Shown here piece by piece: positions 24,488 to 37,548 of a DNA stretch of 64,000 nt; position 1 is the first letter of the stretch, and the number at the start of each line of letters is the position of its first letter. Source of the stretch: Rutidosis leptorrhynchoides. Taxonomy: Eukaryota > Streptophyta > Magnoliopsida > Asterales > Asteraceae. Location of the stretch: assembly GCF_046630445.1 (NCBI RefSeq), contig NC_092338.1:147259501-147323500 (forward strand), written 5' to 3'. The notes under the pieces are model-generated. The model was not told the DNA's origin. It saw only the letters and a list, made by a program, of their open reading frames with translations, and did no database searches. Position numbers and translations under genes: made by a program.

Positions 24488-24664
24488 TTATTTATTTATT
24501 TACAAACAACTGTTCGTGAATCGTCGGTAATGGTCAAAAGGGCAAATGCATTCATGTAACTGTTCCAAAATTTTCGAGACTCAACATTACAGATTTTGCT
24601 TATCTTGTCAGAAACATATAAAGATTAAAGTTTAAATTTGATCAGAAATTTCCGGGTCATCACA
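20792..24664 (-). mobile_element. Nested solo LTR, 3873 bp, TSD CTTGG
   Basis: Starts TCTAACGACCTGTCC (TC for the usual TG) and ends GGGTCATCACA. Perfect CTTGG duplications lie at 20787-20791 and 24665-24669. Shared blocks (for example TGTCAACCAAAAGGTTGG near 21138) show it is a relative of the surrounding LTR in the same orientation. The middle (about 21700-22560 and 23500-24500) is AT-rich with many AAT-type repeats. Confidence 0.9.
22574..22645 (-). ncRNA. tRNA-like Pol III A/B-box remnant (possible SINE or tRNA relic)
   Basis: On the - strand a TGGGTGGTCTTGGG stretch (22645-22632) resembles an A box. GAGTTCGATCCC (22607-22596) is a good B box, about 25 nt further on. A run of eight T follows at 22581-22574, like a Pol III terminator. 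No complete cloverleaf could be drawn, so a working tRNA is not claimed. Confidence 0.35.
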
Positions 24665-25176
24665 CTTGGTCTCCTTCGTGGTTAGCTCAATCCGTTTTCC
24701 AGTTCCAACATTTCTGAGCTTTTCCAACATACTATTCTTTATCATCAAACTTCTGATGATTAAGGTCATTTACGGTTGTCTACGGTTTCTGCTGCTTCAT
24801 TCAGCTTTTTCAACATTCAGAGTATTGATTTTGATTTGCAGACTGGGTGCTTTTCAGAATTTCAAAATGAAAGATCATAATTCTAAGAGATACATGTTAT
24901 ACATATAACTGTTGATGTAGATATGCTATGAGTTTTCAAAGTACTGATTGCTGATTCCCGATAATTGGTATGTCAGTTCTCGTTACAAGATGCGGATGAG
25001 TATATGATAGTCTTTCAATGAATAAATATAATAATTTATCCGAAGAGATTTAAGCCAAGAAGCAACGAGGTTGCTGGTACGTCTGCTGGTAATATGGTGG
25101 AATATAAAAGGTTCCCTGGTAACAATAAAAGAGCACGCATATATATCAAGGTTATAATAAGGTTGTTTCGAAAGAA

Positions 25177-25272
25177 AAGTCGAAGTTGACTTGTTGGAGC
25201 TGTGACAAAATTTGCTACTTTAAAAGGGATTACCAAGTTATTTTGGGTAATAATAACACTAAGGAATTAGCA
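25177..25272 (+). pseudogene. Zinc-knuckle remnant, antisense to its host element
   Basis: Reads KLTCWSCDKICYFKRDY on the + strand while the element runs on the - strand. It resembles a retroelement CCHC knuckle (C-X2-C-X4-[H]-X4-[C]) with His replaced by Tyr and the last Cys lost. The same antisense piece is in the other element at 46066-46166, so it was there before the two copies separated. The source gene is unknown; a copia-type gag is a guess. Confidence 0.45.
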
Positions 25273-26198
25273 CAACTACGTGTTAAACGTTTACTCAGTT
25301 GCCGAGAGTTTCTCAGGTGCATAACTATATGCATAAATCTTTCCTTCCGTAGATGAAGTGTGGTTGATTCATCCTATCGATTGAGGTGTTTTCAAGAATC
25401 ATGAAAGGTTTGAACGCAGATTGTAATCGTCAAGATACAAATGAGGTTTAAGATGAAATCAAGTGGCAAACTTGAAGAATTGTTTAGTTTCATATGTTAT
25501 AATCAATATTTTAATTCATTTTAATTGTCCAATGTCGGCAGTTCACAATTAGTAATTCAATAATTCATATATAGTTTAATATATAATATTCGAATTAATT
25601 AATACGTATTCGTGACCCATTGTATACATGTCTCAGACTCGATCACAACTCAAAGTATATATATTATTGTAGAATCAACCTCAACCCTGTATAGCTAACT
25701 CGATCATTACTGCATATAGAGTGTCTATGGTTATTCCAAATAATATATATAGATGCGTCGATATGATATGTCAAAACCTTGTATACATGTCCTGATATTT
25801 AAAGTGTGTAAAATAAATAACAGAAATTAAATGACGATAAATAAAATTGCGATAAATAAATTGCGATAATTAAATTGCGATAAATAAAATGTAATACGGA
25901 ATTAACAGTTAGCTAGGAACAGTTAGCTAGGATTTTGTTAGCGTGGATTCTTAACAAAATTTCTCATAGTTAATTTATTTGTTTCTAACAAATTTTATTT
26001 TGTCCAATGTTTTCTTCATTATGCCACTTGTTGGATTTTGATAATTCAAAATCCAAATATGAAATTGAATGAAAATGGTTATTTTGTGGTGAACGGATTC
26101 GTATATCTTGTGGATGTAAGTAGGATAGCAAATGACTGTTGAATCAGATTGGAAGAATGTACTGTGTAACTTATTAATGTGAAACCTAAATATTCCTC

Positions 26199-26220
26199 GG
26201 GTATTACCTACCCGTTAAAA
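26199..26220 (-). other. Internal copy of the polypurine tract
   Basis: GGGTATTACCTACCCGTTAA is the complement of the TTAACGGGTAGGTAAT tract. It lies far inside the element and not next to an LTR. A matching internal copy is at 45523-45548 in the related element. Confidence 0.6.
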
Positions 26221-26317
26221 TATTTTCACCATTAACAATTTGTACAAAAGAATTTTTAATTACAATCTTTATGAAAATATACTTATATATATATTTTCTT
26301 TACATGTAATCATGGAT

Positions 26318-26975
26318 TTAATGAGTTAATATAATATTAATCTCATTTGATTTACCGTTAGAACTAGAATACATAATCTCTAAAACATTTGAGATTACAT
26401 AATCGTCATGTCGGACGAAGATAAATGATGTAGAACGCCATGTAGAACGATGATGATACTCGAGGTATAGAATGAGATGTTGAGGCATGGATTGTTGATG
26501 GTACTGGTGTTGTTTATTGATGGTACTGTTGGTGCCGGTGATGTTGCTGAAGCTGGTAAATTTTGCACCATATTCTCCAAATTGATTTACTCGAGCGTGA
26601 AGTTCGTTGACTTCTTCTATTTTTCTGGGATGATTGTCGGTCGGAAGGAGCGGATGAATAAGGTTTAGAATTTTAGATAGAATATAATCGTGGCGAGATA
26701 TTTGGAAAATAAGGGTGAAAATGGTGTTTCGGACTGGTTCGCCGGTAAGTGCTTCAGGTTCTTTGCCAAGAAGGGCAATGTGGTGGATGGGAGGTATCAT
26801 CTTCTTCTCGTTTCCATTGGTTAAGTCGACTACGAACTCATCCTTAATTCATCCAGAATTGATGATGGCTGATTGGTTGATTCATTCCGGTGACGCTGCT
26901 TTCGGAGCTTAGCTGAACATCCATGTCGGATTAGCTGTCGGAATTCGAGGGACTTGAACTAGTTGAAGAATCCAT
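26318..26975 (-). pseudogene. Broken gag-like ORF of the non-autonomous element
   Basis: The ATG at 26975-26973 opens a reading like that of the intact ORF at 43908 (MDSSTSSSPSNSDS against MDSASSSNSSDFDS), but stops follow soon. The best-kept part reads PEALTGEPVRNTIFTLIFQI, SRHDYILSKILNLIHPL and EVNELHARV. Toward its end come His/Gln-rich residues and SNVLEIMYSSSNGKSNE, also mirrored in the partner. No nucleocapsid or enzyme motifs are seen. The function is unknown; a Gag N-terminal piece is likely from position. Confidence 0.65.
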
Positions 26976-27344
26976 CTCATACGATCAGATGGAGGATTTC
27001 TGATATGAATTAGATTATAGGATGTAGATTAGTATCCTGCAATACATAATTTGCATATGCATATATAATACTAAAATCCCATAAGTTACGGAGGAATCTA
27101 CGGAATATATCAGGCAAAGTTTATAGTAATAGATACGCTAAGATATGAATTTTGTCTATACACTATTCATGCAATCAATGCAGTAAGATGTGTCTAGACT
27201 AAGAATGATAAGCAGGTAATTTTCAACAAAAATGATAAGCAAAACTTTTGACATGTAGACACGCTCAAAGTCCAGACTCACTAATGCATCCTAACGACTA
27301 TTAGTTAGACACACTAATGCAAGACCTGGTTCGCTAAGACCACC

Positions 27345-27356
27345 GCTCTGATACCA
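27345..27356 (-). other. Primer-binding site, initiator Met tRNA
   Basis: GCTCTGATACCA is the complement of TGGTATCAGAGC, the usual plant site pairing with the 3' end of initiator tRNA-Met. It lies 2 nt inside the 5' LTR on the - strand. Confidence 0.9.
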
Positions 27357-29286
27357 CATGAAGCGACCCGTCCTAATCTATAAGGATGAATACAATAACA
27401 TATGATTACATCGCGAGGTATTTGACCTCTATATGATACATTTTACAAACATTGCATTCGTTTTTAAAAGACAAACTTCCATTACATCGAAAGTTGACAG
27501 ATACGCATATCCTTTCATAATATATCCAAACTATGAATGACTTAATATTAATCTTGATGAATTCAACGACTCGAATGCAACGTCTTTTGAAATATGTCAT
27601 GAATGACTCCAAGTAATATCTCTAAAATGAGCAAATGCACAGCGGGAGATTTCTTTCAAACCTGAGAATAAACATGCTTTCAAATGTCAACCAAAAGGTT
27701 GGTGAGTTCATTAGTTTATCATAAACAATCATTTCCATTATTTTAATAGATCACAAGATTTTCATTTCCATTTCTCATAAACATCATCTCATATCAGACA
27801 TTTCGCAAACTGCATAGAGATAAAAATCATTCATATGGTGAACACTTGGTAACCGACCTTAACAAGATGCATAAAGAATATCCCCATCATTCCGGGACTC
27901 CCTTTGGACATGATAAATTTGAAGTACTAAAGCATCCGGTACTTTGGATGGGGCTTGTTGGGCCCAATAGATCTATCTTTAGGATTCGCGTCAATTAGGG
28001 TGTCTGTTCCCTAATTCTTAGATTACCAGACTAAAAAGGGGCATATTTGGTTTAATAATCCAGCCATAGAATATAGTTTTAAGTACTTATGTCTATTTCG
28101 TCAAACATTTATAAAAGCAGCGCATGTATTCTCAGTCCCAAAAATATATATTACAAAAGCATTTAAAAAGGGAGCAAATGAAACTCACCATACTGTATTT
28201 CGTAGTAAAAATGCATATAACGTCATTGAACAAGTGTAAGGTTGGCCTCAGATTCACGAACCTATATTATTTATATATTTTTATATGTTGGTCAATATCT
28301 GTATAGCAATTTAGGTCAGGTCATAGTGTATCACAATCCTAATGCTCGAGACTAATATGCAACAGTCAACAAAAGTCAACTTGACCCAAAATGATTTCCA
28401 AATCCATACATGATTATCATATAACTTAAATATCGTCGTTTTATATATATCTAATATTTTAAAAAGGTTTTATAAAGTAAATAATAAAAGTCATTTTGTT
28501 AATAAAAATTTATATTTAAAATTTATATATGATAAAAATATACTTTTATATATCTTAAATTATAAAATTTATAAAGTTCATTTAATATCATAAAATATAA
28601 TAATAGGTATTATTAATGTAATTATATCACGTGTAGTAAAATATCTTTGTATTACATATTTATTTGATAAAATAATATCGATAATAACAATAATAATTAG
28701 AAGTTGTATTATTTTGTAATAATTATTATTATTATTCTACTAATAAAATAACTATATTTATATTTACTAAAAATGATATTAAAATAACAATTTTTATTAA
28801 TAATAGTACGAAGCTGATAATAATAATAATATTTTATAATAACAATGATGTTTCTATTAAAAATGATAATTTTAGTAAAAATGATAGTTTTGATATTAAT
28901 AATACTTTTAATAATAATAAAATGATAAAAATAATAACGATAATTTTATCTAATTCAATATCTTACAATATTTTAATTTCATCATGATACTCATACTCAT
29001 TATTTCTTAATTGATTCGTTTAATAGCTTTTAATCGTCTTTTATATCGCGTTCTTATTAATGATAATAATAGTAATCATAATAATTAGGTGTTACTTATA
29101 TTAGTTTTAATTAAAATAATACTAATAATAATAAATGTTATGATAATATTAATGATAATACTAATAACTATTTTAATGATAATAATAATAATAATAATAC
29201 TAATTATAACTTTAACGACAATAACGATAGTAATAAAAAAAATTACAATTTTTAATGATAATACCTTTTATTGATAAAGATAATAC

Positions 29287-29413
<127 letters not shown>

Positions 29414-29961
29414 TAGATAAAAAAATTATAACTATGATAATAACGACGATAATAGTAATCATTTTTCATAACAATACAAAAATTCAATTGACTATAACTT
29501 CTAATCCGTTCATCGAAACCATTCGATATCTAAATGAAAAGTTCTTAATTTTTCGGTAGCTTTCCAACGATAGGCATATCTTATACCTTATCTTAACTGT
29601 ATATATAACTAGTTCATAATCTATCGTCAACTATTTAACGATAATATTAAATATACAACCATGCATAATCTTATATACTCGAGCACTAGTCAGGGATACA
29701 CTATTAATATATAAAAGTTAAGTTATGAGTGCTCACGTATCAATATTGAGATTTAATATTGCAGGAAAAGTACGTAGGCGCAACGGAGATGATGAACACT
29801 AGGTTGACCTCACGAACAACACCCATGAACCACACCCATAACCTTCATAGTTATAACCCATAATTTTCTTAGCTCTATCCCGCTCCTAAAATCCGTTTTT
29901 GAAATAATTCGCTTATGACTTCGTCATAGTATTTTATGTATAATACTAATAATAGTAATAT

Positions 29962-29964
<3 letters not shown>

Positions 29965-30045
<81 letters not shown>
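29965..30045. repeat. (AAT)n microsatellite
   Basis: Counterpart of the run at 17491-17569. Confidence 0.95.
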
Positions 30046-30048
<3 letters not shown>

Positions 30049-30491
30049 TAATAATACTACCTTTAAGAAAAGTGTGTGTCGATGGTGAGCACACAAATAA
30101 AACAGAAAGTGAGCAACTTCATTCAATCATCATCATCGTACATCATCATCATCATCATATCATCATGAACATCATCATCTTCCATTTATCGATTATCATC
30201 ATCACGATCACCCTTATAACCCTAACATCATCATCATAATTCGGTCCTCATCATCACCCAACGATCATCAACTTCACTATTTATCATCTTCTTCATCCGA
30301 CATCATCTTCGGTATTATTCATCTACACGATATTGTATCACCATGACCATTTTATTTTCCTCATTATCACTATCATAGTCTTCGGTTTCCATCATCATGT
30401 CACCAACGTTTGTTACTATGTATCACAGAACGGAAGAGAGCTGCAACAGCGGTTTTTCAAACTAAACAGAAATGTAAAAAGGCGAGAGAGA

Positions 30492-30530
<39 letters not shown>

Positions 30531-31534
30531 TGACTTGGTGGCGGCTACGGTTTTGCAGGAAAAAATATATATAGTAACGTGGTGTAGTTAACGGTTTATC
30601 AAGATGGTTGTAGGTGAAAATGGAAAGTCCGGTGATGGAGGTGAGTGGTGGTGATTGAGCAAGTGGGTTTACTCCGGTGGTGATTGTATAAGTTGGATCG
30701 AACAAGAATAGAAATGATGTGGTGGTGATGGATCACGATCATATTTAAGAGAGAAAATTCAAGGTGGTTTACGGTGGTTGTCGTGGTGAAAGGGTGGCGG
30801 TGGTGTATGCCGGAGTGGTGCTCCGGTGATGCTTATGGTGGTAGGCGAGATTGGTCATCAAGCTTGGTGTAATCCATCTCAAACTCTCGATGTATGGAAA
30901 TAAATAATAGGTAATATATAATAATTATAATATTAAAGATAATAATAATAATAAGATAATTATAATATAATAATAATAATAATTAGGAATCATTGAATTT
31001 AAAAGTAGGTACAGTTAAGCAGCCGGAAGATTTGTCATTTTATCGCATCACAGTGTGTTATATCGTGCCACTTGCTAAACAGTAAAAATATAAAAGTGTT
31101 CCTAAAAATTCCAAATTTTCAATTTAAGTCCATTTATTTATTCTGGTCATTACCTGTTTGAAACCTGATAAAAAAGGTTCGTTAATTATTTATTTTCTGT
31201 TCCAAATGATATGTACGGAGTACTAAAATTTGATCTAGGAAGGTAAAAATATTTTTATCAAATCTAAAATCTTCGTAATCGATTTACAATTCAACTTTTA
31301 TTTTAAATCTTCATAAACTCGTATTAGATCTATATGAACACTAGTGAAACGCCAACCGAGTATTACAATCGTTCACTATTTATGCTCAAATCATTTATTT
31401 TTAATATATTTTCTTTCTATATATAAACGGTTTTAAATAGCAAGTTTAACTACTAAAATAAATATGTTATATATTTTTATTAAACCTTTAGGTTTATTAT
31501 AATTTTATATATTTACAAGTAATATTTATATACA

Positions 31535-31573
<39 letters not shown>

Positions 31574-31760
31574 TTAAATATATATGTATCTATTTACATT
31601 TAATCGTTCGTGAATCGTCAGAAGCAGTCAAAGGTTAAATGAACTTATGAAACAGTTCAAGATTTTTGAGACTCAACCTAACAGACTTTGCTTATCGTGT
31701 TGATATCATACAAAGATTAAGTTTAAATTTGGTCGGAAATTTTCGGGTCGTCACATAATG

Positions 31761-33870
31761 CACCAATGTTCTTCCTTCGCCGAAAAAAATGGCTTCGCCA
31801 CTAGAGCTCCTTCTATTTCCTTTGGTGACTGTCTTTTGACCGATTTATTCTCTGATATACTTCTCAACGTAGAGTTTTGACTCCGGCAGCTGCGGATTTC
31901 GTGGGTTCTGGTTGTACATCTTTGTAGGCAAGTTACAAAAGTGTACTAGATATATGCTTTGTAGCTTTTTTGGTAACGGAGGGGAAATTTCCAAGGTGAG
32001 GTTTTGGAGTGCTAGAATATATGCGTTTGTGACTTTTGTTCTGCCGAAATGTGCAAGGATTGCCGTCTCTAAACTTAACTCGGGTTACTATGGTCGTGCG
32101 ATCTGTGTCGGGTAGCATAGGGCTCAGTTACTCATGATTGTAGATCTTCAGGTACTCCATATCGTGCATATTTTAACCTTGATCTTAATCATTCGGTTCT
32201 TGCTGGTTTAAATAGGAGTGTTCTGCTTATGGATAAAGTGTCTATGGATATTATCAAACTTAATTGCTTTTTGCTAAAATACAAGATCTTAGTCTCGTCT
32301 CTTTCTAAAGTGGGTATGTTTGGGTGTATTGTGCTTTGTCAAGACATTGCTTTTTCAATAGATTGCTTGAGAATTTGAACGATGATGAGTTCGTATTTGC
32401 CACACCTTTGGTGTATAAGGCAAGAAATTTCTTTATATTTGTGTAGTTAGAGATACGTGAGGTCCCGATTACCTTTTTGCCGAATGAAAATGCTTCGGCT
32501 ATTGCTAACCATTTTGGGCAAGTGTTATTTGTTGCAAATGTTTCTGCAAGTATGGTGAATGTTGGTTCTATGTTTGTCTTTATTGAGTCTCGTTCCGTGA
32601 AACACATTCATGAACTCTTGGAGGTTGTATTGGTTGAGATGAATGCGAATCGTAAGTCAAATGTTTGGGTTAACGAGTTGAATGATCAGGTGCTTATAAA
32701 TCGCTTGGTTAATGACGAATTATCTTCGGAGTGGGTGGAAAATTTGAATCGTGACATTTTTTTAGATGTTGTTTATTCTCATATTGCTCCTCTCTCTGTG
32801 TCTAGAAAGGGTGTAGTGGATGGCGGTTTGGTTGATTCGATTGATATTGATGAGGACGATGGCGTGAAAGGTGTGAATGATTCTGAGGGTCTTGGAGGAT
32901 GACATGGCTCTTAGTAAAGGTGGTGATAAGGTGGAAGTTTTTTTTGTTACTTTTAAGACTCGTAATAAGCTGGATAATGAGGCTAGTGTAAGTAGAAAGG
33001 TGGCTAGTGTTAGGGTTGGTGCTCATTACGTTCCGTATAATGATCAATATAAGGCATTCGATGTCGCTCTTGAAGGTCAAGGTTTCATCAACAAAAAGAG
33101 GAAATTGAACGAAGTCGTAGCTGTTGAGCCGTTCTCGAGTGTTACTCATTAGGATGAAGTAGGATGAAGTGGTTACTGGTGATCGTGGTATGAAGGTATC
33201 GACTTCGGGTTTAATTGCGGGTAAAGGATCAGGGACTAAATTAGATAGGGAAAGTGTTAATTCCTTTAGAATATACGAGTTCTCGCAGTCAAGGTTGCCT
33301 CGTTAAAGGGCAAAATAAAGTGTTTGACTAACAAGAAGATGACATCAGATAATTTGTTTAGGTTACTGGACGAGGAAGGCGTGGTGCGACTAAAGTGGAC
33401 AGGGCGTATAAGTGGTCTTATGTGGGCTCAGGATCGGGGCATTCGTTAGAAAAGGAAGGTTTTATGGAGGAATTTAGAAAGAACGGTTTTGAGTCTCCTC
33501 CGCCGGGCTCTACCAGTGATGAGGATTCAACTTTCTCCTTCAAGGATTTTGCGGGTAATGGTGATGCCATGAACAACATCGTCGATGGAGTTTGATTATG
33601 TGTTTTAGTTGGTTGTTTAGCTCTATTCTTAGTTTGGTCTCCTTTTCGTTTATTTTCATATTTGTTGTGTGTTTATCGTGCTAATATTCGGGCATCAGTT
33701 ATGCTCGGGCTTAGTTAGCTGCATGTCAGTGTGTGTCATTAGGTTTAGTTTACTGTTCTCGAGCTCGTCCTTACTTTGCTTCTTGTATCTCGTTTTTCTT
33801 TTTCTCTTTTCGAGAAAAAGCTTAGCTATATAATTTTCGTTTTTAACCAAAAAATAAAATAAAAATATCC
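31761..33870 (+). pseudogene. Degenerate LINE-like ORF1 (RRM-like) with A-rich 3' end
   Basis: Several open pieces in changing frames follow one another. About 31940-32115 reads FFGNGGEISKVRFWSARIYA then FVTFVLPKCARIAVSKLNSG, like the RRM of plant LINE ORF1 proteins. 32477-32902 has VFIESRSVKHIHELLEVVLV and WVNEL, then a Ser/Asp-rich part. 32877-33152 and 33395-33595 (acidic, Ser-rich end) follow after frame changes. An AT-rich tail with AACCAAAAAATAAAATAAAA ends near 33868, as LINE 3' ends do. No endonuclease or RT is seen, so this is either an internally deleted LINE or another captured ORF. Confidence 0.42.
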
Positions 33871-34645
33871 CTTTGAATATCAATTTTTGGTTCGATCTGT
33901 TGAATAATTGGTTGACGTATGATTTTAATTGATATCCACACTTATATCACGTGATAGAAGAAGTGTTAAGATATTTTGATGAACAAACTGGATGCTTGCT
34001 TGTAAATAAGGGTACGTGACATGTTGCGTGGTGCGTGTTTGCGAGGAAATATGAATGTCTCGCTTAACGTCTCGGTCACACGCATCACGCACGTGTTTGC
34101 ACACATTATGCGTGGTGCGTGATGCGTGGTCAGAGACATTTTGTGCTATTACGAATTTTTTAGGACATATTCTTAAACACTTTTAAAAATGAGAACATGT
34201 TGACCAATTTCCCTTTTTTAAGTGTCCAGGTATAGCCCCTGTTTGAGTATTCTATTCTATTAAATTTTATTAGAAGAGGATAAAACAAATATTTTATTAT
34301 TTTTACACATATAATATGAATAGCCAATTAGATCATAAGTTTTGGTAGTTTGAAAGCTACACTTGGATTTCAAAACGGCTGAAATAATCATTGGCGGAAT
34401 GACAATAATGGTTCATAAATCTCGCTTCCTTTGTTTCCTCAACATATTAACGTACCGGTATCGGTTAAGAAATAACCATATGTCTAATCCATAGATCATC
34501 GAAATTTGGTCTCGTGTAATATGTAAATACATCTAGGACAGCTTCGATTTTTAGCTTTGGATATACTTCATACTCTCTTTATCCTGTAATCTTTTTAGAT
34601 CATTAAGAAATTTTTCTTACCTTTCAAAAAAAAAATATAGACGAA
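33871..34645. other. Intergenic with one strong hairpin, no gene
   Basis: Unique-looking sequence. The notable part is 34021-34130, rich in GCGTGGTGCGTG-like words, holding the inverted repeat listed below. Confidence 0.4.
34079..34128. repeat. 14-bp perfect inverted repeat, 22-nt loop
   Basis: CACGCATCACGCAC (34079-34092) pairs with GTGCGTGATGCGTG (34115-34128). The same GCGTGGTGCGTG words occur just upstream at 34026. GC content is well above that of the surroundings. Confidence 0.8.
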
Positions 34646-35008
34646 GGGTGTGTTTGGCGCAAGAGCTTATTGGAGCTTATTGGAGCTTATTGAAGCTTAT
34701 AGGAGCTTGAGCTTATGATTTTAATAAGCTTCGGGTAATAAGCTTCGTTTGGTAGGCATAAAAAATAGAGCTTATGAAAATCATAAGCTCTAGAAAAATA
34801 AGCTACTTCTAGTAGCTTATGAAAAAAAAAAAGTAGAGTTTATGAATTGGAAAATAAGCTCCAGCAAATTTACCAAACGCTTATAGAAAATAATAAGCTA
34901 CAGTTACCAGTTTCAAAAATAAGTTTCAGCTACAGCTCTAGTCCATAAGCTCCAGCTCCAGCTCCAGCTACAAGCATCAGCTCCAGCTAGTTTCATCCAA
35001 ACACACCC
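34646..35008. mobile_element. Foldback/MITE-like element with GGGTGTGTTTGG ends
   Basis: Left end GGGTGTGTTTGG and right end CCAAACACACCC are exact complements. The inside is built of many AGCTTAT and AGCTCCAGCT words that also fold on each other. No convincing target duplication was found (flanks ACGAA and GTAAT), so the superfamily (hAT or PIF) is open. Confidence 0.7.
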
Positions 35009-35537
35009 GTAATCATGTTCAAAATAGTGGTAACTCGTGCTACAAAGTGACTCTTTAGGTTGTAATATTTACAGTAGTTATGTGAATTCACATGTATATA
35101 TTTAATATTTGAATCTTTCACACTTTAAATTGAATGCGTTCGAGGATGTTGTTTTGGGTTCAGATGCTTCTCAGTCGTTCGGGTTAGAATCGAAGGTGTT
35201 TAATGGTTCGAAAAGGATGATTGTAGGTCAGCGAGTGCAGTTTCAAATGACTCTTGTTTGTTAGATAATTTGGTACTCGTAGCTACGGGAAATGGCACGA
35301 GTAGAAAGTCTTGTATTTGAGTGGACGTGGCGTGTTAAGGTTTTTGCCGGGATTGGTATAAGCACTCTAGTAAATTTCGAGAGCTCGGGGTGAAGAATCT
35401 GGTCCAAAACTTAAGGCGAAGGAAATGGTTAAGAACAAGATTGTTTCGAGCGATTCCTTAGTTTAAGGGATAATATTGATGACGAGGAAGTTGGGGATGC
35501 AATCCAAAATATTTTTAAAGACGCTTCGGTGGTCGGG
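35009..35537. other. Unassigned sequence, possibly more LINE-like remnant
   Basis: Short coding-like stretches occur (a DDEEVGDAIQNIF reading near 35475), similar in style to the LINE-like pieces to the left. Stops break every frame. The Athila insertion begins right after. Confidence 0.3.
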
Positions 35538-36004
35538 TGATAATGCTAAAAATGAACACATATTTTATAGCATTATTCCCCAAGAAAGACAAGATTTTAG
35601 TTGGTATTGTTCGATTTACAAGCAATATTCGTTTAAATATTAAAAAGTGAAGACAAAAGGCAGATTCGACAAATTGAAGACAAAAAGGTCCAAAGAGCTA
35701 AAAAGTACAAGATACAACTAAAAAGGTTCAAAATATTGATGAGGAACGTCTCAAAATGACAAGAGTACAAGTTACAAGACGCAAAGTACGCGATTTAAAA
35801 TAATACGCGAAGACGTCCGAAAATCCGGAACCGGGACCTGAGCCTAGAAGAAACGCCCGACGTAACGGACCAAAAATATCTACTCAACTATGCATATAAA
35901 TATAATATAATATATAAATAATTATTAAAATTATTTATATATTTATATTATTTATTTATTATGTCGGCAAGCTAGAAAACAAATGATCCTGAGCTGGAAA
36001 TCAC

Positions 36005-36056
36005 GGCCATGCGAGTCGCATGGCCTAATGCCCAAACTCATGCGACTCGCATGAGT
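36005..36056. promoter_or_regulatory. Paired dyads in the Athila LTR promoter
   Basis: Dyad 1 (36005-36025) has arms GGCCATGCGA and TCGCATGGCC around one G. Dyad 2 (36036-36056) has arms ACTCATGCGA and TCGCATGAGT around one C. Centres are 31 bp apart and both arm pairs are perfect. The pair ends about 20 bp before the TATA-like box. Confidence 0.8.
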
Positions 36057-36076
36057 ACCTTTTCCAGGCCACCTTC

Positions 36077-36084
36077 TATTTAAA
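36077..36084 (+). promoter_or_regulatory. TATA-like box of the Athila LTR
   Basis: TATTTAAA, followed by a short GC-richer stretch and a CT-rich leader from about 36110. Confidence 0.5.
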
Positions 36085-37530
36085 GCGACTTCGTGATCCG
36101 TTTTTACTTACACCATAATATCTATCTCCCTCTATCTCAAACATATGATATAAATAAATATTTATAATTTTAATTTTAATTAATAATAATAATAAGGTTA
36201 TGTTAAGGATTGTTTTAAGGGTGTAAGTCGAAATTCTGTCCGTGTAACGCTACGCTATTTTTAATCATTGTAAGTTATGTTCAACCTTTTTACATTAATG
36301 TCTCGTAGCTAAGTTATTATTATGCTTATTTAAAACGAAGTAATCATGATGTTGGGCTAATTACTAAAATTGGGTAATTGGGCTTTGTACCATAATTGGG
36401 GTTTGGACAAAAGAACGACACTTGTGGAAATTAGACTATGGGCTATTAATGGGCTTTATATTTGTTTAACTAAATGAAAGTTTGTTAATGTTAATATAAA
36501 GATTTACAATTGGGCGTCCCTATAAATTACCATATACACTCAATCGGACACGATGGGCGGGGTATTTATATGTACGAATAATCGTTCATTTAACCGGACA
36601 CGGGAATGGATTAATAGCCACTAGAATAATTAAAACAGGGGTGAAATTACATTCAAGGGTAATTGGTGTAATTGTTAACAAAGTAGTAAAACCTTGGTTT
36701 ACACGCAGTTGATAACCTGGTGTATTCATTAAACAAAGTATTAAAACCTTGTTACAATTCGAATCCCCAATTAGTTGGAATATTTAACTTCGGGTATAAG
36801 AATAATTTGATGAGGACACTCGCACTTTATATTTATGACTGATGGACTGTTATGGACAAAAACCAGACGGACATATTAAATAATCCAGGACAAAGGACAA
36901 TTAACCTATGGGCATAAAACTAAAATCAACACGTCAAACATCATGATTACGGAAGTTTAAATAAGCATAATTCTTTTATTTCATATTTAATTTCCTTTAT
37001 TTTATATTTAATTGCACTTCTAATTATCGCACTTTTATTTATTGTTATTTAATCGCACTTTTAATTATCGTACTTTTTAATTATCGTAAGTTTATTTTAT
37101 CGCACTTTTATTATTCGCAATTTTCATTATCGTTATTTACTTTACGCTTTAATTTAAGTCTTGTATTTATTTTATATTTTACATTAGGTTTTAACTGCGA
37201 CTAAAATCTTAAAATCGACAAACCGGTCATTAAACGGTAAAAAACCCCCTTTATAATAATAATATTACTTATATATATTTGTATTTTTATAAAAGTAAAC
37301 TAATATAGCGTTGAGCTTTGTTTAAAGATTTCCCTGTGGAACGAACCGGACTTACTAAAAACTACACTACTTTACGATTAGGTACACTGCCTATAAGTGT
37401 TGTAGCAAGGTTTAAGTATATCCATTCTATAAATAAATAAATATCTTGTGTAAAATTGTATCGTATTTAATAGTGTTTTCTGCTAAAATTAATAACTATT
37501 TTATATACACCTCGCATAACATCAAGTTTT

Positions 37531-37548
37531 TGGCGCCGCTGCCGGGGA
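37531..37548 (+). other. Primer-binding site, tRNA-Asp type
   Basis: TGGCGCCGCTGCCGGGGA has the form of the Athila primer site that pairs with the 3' end of tRNA-Asp; one base departs from the usual TGGCGCCGTTGCC. Confidence 0.85.

Larger units (their letters stand above)
24665..26317 (-). other. Internal region with internal PPT-like copy and antisense knuckle remnant
   Basis: Equivalent to about 44700-46500 of the + strand element. No full gene. The two recognisable pieces are listed separately (25177-25272 and 26199-26220). The rest is AT-rich, low-information sequence. Confidence 0.55.
35538..37524 (+). mobile_element. Athila 5' LTR, 1987 bp
   Basis: Begins TGATAATGCT and ends CATAACATCA, 6 nt before the primer site. 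The first 1091 bp can be compared with the 3' LTR at 62910-64000: by eye only one base differs (position 10). The dyad pair (36005-36056) and TATTTAAA (36077-36084) mark the promoter. Confidence 0.93.
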
